Positions 6,128 through 6,862 of a stretch of 6,862 nucleotides of DNA are shown in pieces. Origin of the DNA: Nitrosomonadaceae bacterium (GTDB lineage Bacteria; Pseudomonadota; Gammaproteobacteria; Burkholderiales; Nitrosomonadaceae); contig CAKKRO010000096.1 of NCBI GenBank assembly GCA_919902625.1, positions 1-6,862 of the forward strand. The letters are read 5' to 3'. Position 1 is the stretch's first letter. The number at the start of each line of letters is the position of its first letter. The notes under the pieces were generated by a model. The model worked only from the letters and a program-made list of their open reading frames with translations, was not told the DNA's origin and searched no databases. Made by a program: the position numbers and the translations under genes.

Positions 6128-6733
6128 TTGTTAACTGACATTATCAATTGGATCATCACCACTGTTGGCAGTCTGGGATATCCAGGCATTTTCCTTCTCA
6201 TGCTGATTGAATCCAGTTTCATACCTTTCCCCAGTGAAGTCATTATGATTCCAGCAGGTTATCTTGCTTCAAAGGGAGAGATGAACATGATAGTCGTAAT
6301 ATTATGTGGCATCACAGGAAGTTTGTTTGGTGCATTACTTAATTACTATCTGGCGGCGAAACTGGGCCGCCCATTACTTGTACGTTACGGCAAATACGTC
6401 ATGTTTCACGAACATAACCTGCAGAAAATGGAAGATTTCTTTGCGCGTCATGGACATATCTCTACATTCACTGGCCGGTTGATACCGATGATTCGTCAAT
6501 ACATTTCTATCCCCGCCGGCTTGGCGCGAATGAATTTAGCGGTGTTCTGTTTCTATACCAGCCTTGGAGCTGGGCTCTGGGTAATTATTCTGGCACTACT
6601 TGGATATTTTATCGGTGAGAATGAACTATTAATTAAAGAATATCTACGCGATATCGTCATAACCCTTATTATCAGCTGTGTGGTCGGTATAGCACTTTAT
6701 TGGAATCTTCAACGACACTCCAATCAGAAATAA
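6128..6733 (+). CDS. DedA-family (SNARE-associated/VTT domain) inner-membrane protein
   Basis: This is a 201-residue polytopic membrane protein of the DedA family, whose members support envelope integrity, proton-motive-force homeostasis and, in characterised cases, lipid carrier recycling. The family signature IESSFIPFPSEVIMIPAGYLAS (27-48) holds acidic residues E28 and E37, matching the essential acids of E. coli DedA proteins. The motif FTGRLIPMIRQYISIPAGLARM (114-135) carries R117 and R123, matching the essential arginines. Hydrophobic segments lie at about 18-45, 53-78, 138-162 and 173-192. The translation starts with TTG (MLTDIINWIITT). Length is normal for the family. It lies 115 bases after secF, beyond a hairpin, so it may have its own promoter, though none is convincing. 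Which paralogue type it is (YqjA, YghB, YohD or other) and its substrate cannot be told from the sequence. Confidence 0.92.
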   Translation: MLTDIINWIITTVGSLGYPGIFLLMLIESSFIPFPSEVIMIPAGYLASKGEMNMIVVILCGITGSLFGALLNYYLAAKLGRPLLVRYGKYVMFHEHNLQKMEDFFARHGHISTFTGRLIPMIRQYISIPAGLARMNLAVFCFYTSLGAGLWVIILALLGYFIGENELLIKEYLRDIVITLIISCVVGIALYWNLQRHSNQK

Positions 6734-6765
6734 AAAAGACACAACAAAACTATATGTTGTGTCTT
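6732..6765 (-). terminator. Intrinsic terminator for the convergent minus-strand gene
   Basis: Arms AAGACACAACA (6736-6746) and TGTTGTGTCTT (6755-6765) are an exact 11-bp match around an 8-base loop. Read on the minus strand, the hairpin runs straight into TTTTTT (6737 down to 6732), the classical form. In the plus direction the bases after the hairpin are CCCAAAATAC, without a T-run, so it would serve dedA only weakly. It begins three bases after the dedA stop codon. Confidence 0.75.
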
Positions 6766-6801
6766 CCCAAAATACAAAACGCTTAAAGTTTTTACATTAG
6801 G

Positions 6802-6862
6802 TTAACTTGCGCCTGAGCTTTCATTTTTACGCTTGCTGCGCATGAAGAAGAAAGCGCCTGCT
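6802..6862 (-). CDS. Partial gene: C-terminal end of an unidentified, probably membrane-anchored protein
   Basis: The minus strand reads 19 codons, AGAFFFMRSKRKNESSGAS, to a TAA stop at 6802-6804; the 5' part lies beyond the window. The end of a hydrophobic run (AGAFFFM) followed by a basic cluster (RSKRK) and a short polar tail is what a C-terminal membrane helix with its positive cytoplasmic side looks like. This fits an ordinary membrane protein, and also the C-terminal sorting signals of exosortase or rhombosortase substrates. The anchoring motif itself (such as Pro-Glu-Pro) would lie outside the window. The reading as coding rests on this composition and on the well-oriented terminator 36 bases after the stop. 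No family can be named. Confidence 0.5.
   Translation of the reverse strand, partial: AGAFFFMRSKRKNESSGAS

Noticed and set aside
1..6862. Mobile elements, CRISPR arrays, integration at the tRNA
   Set aside because: No regularly spaced repeats, transposase- or integrase-like frames, or duplicated tRNA 3' end are visible in the window.

Overview
The window is an ordinary housekeeping region of a Gram-negative proteobacterium. The order queA-tgt-yajC-secD-secF, the ATGA overlap between queA and tgt, and protein sequences that line up along their full length with the E. coli homologues all point that way. Moderate GC content and the wording of the proteins make me lean towards a betaproteobacterium, possibly a Nitrosomonas-like one. 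That lineage guess is from memory and was not tested.

Layout. At the left end a tRNA-Leu(CAA) gene lies on the minus strand with its own promoter, divergent from the rest. Between it and queA are about 110 bases holding back-to-back promoters and a small inverted repeat. On the plus strand follow queA and tgt (tRNA queuosine modification), then yajC, secD and secF (the SecDF-YajC accessory complex of the Sec translocon). After secF comes a 115-base gap with a perfect 12-bp hairpin, then a TTG-started DedA-family membrane protein gene. A terminator hairpin just after dedA has its U-tract oriented for a convergent minus-strand gene. Only the last 19 codons of that gene are inside the window; they look like the end of a membrane helix followed by a basic cluster.

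How the genes work together. Tgt exchanges the guanine at wobble position 34 of GUN-anticodon tRNAs for preQ1, and QueA adds the epoxycyclopentane ring to make epoxyqueuosine. SecD and SecF form one RND-like, proton-driven unit that helps pull preproteins through SecYEG, with YajC as a small associated subunit. DedA proteins are inner-membrane proteins tied to lipid and envelope homeostasis, so the downstream gene fits the membrane theme, but no functional link can be shown here.

I found no convincing new system. The points most worth a second look are the long charged cytoplasmic tails on both YajC and SecD, the perfect TATAAT box only 7 bases before the queA start codon (predicting a leaderless or nearly leaderless mRNA), the apparent lack of a Shine-Dalgarno sequence before secD, and the partial gene at the right edge.
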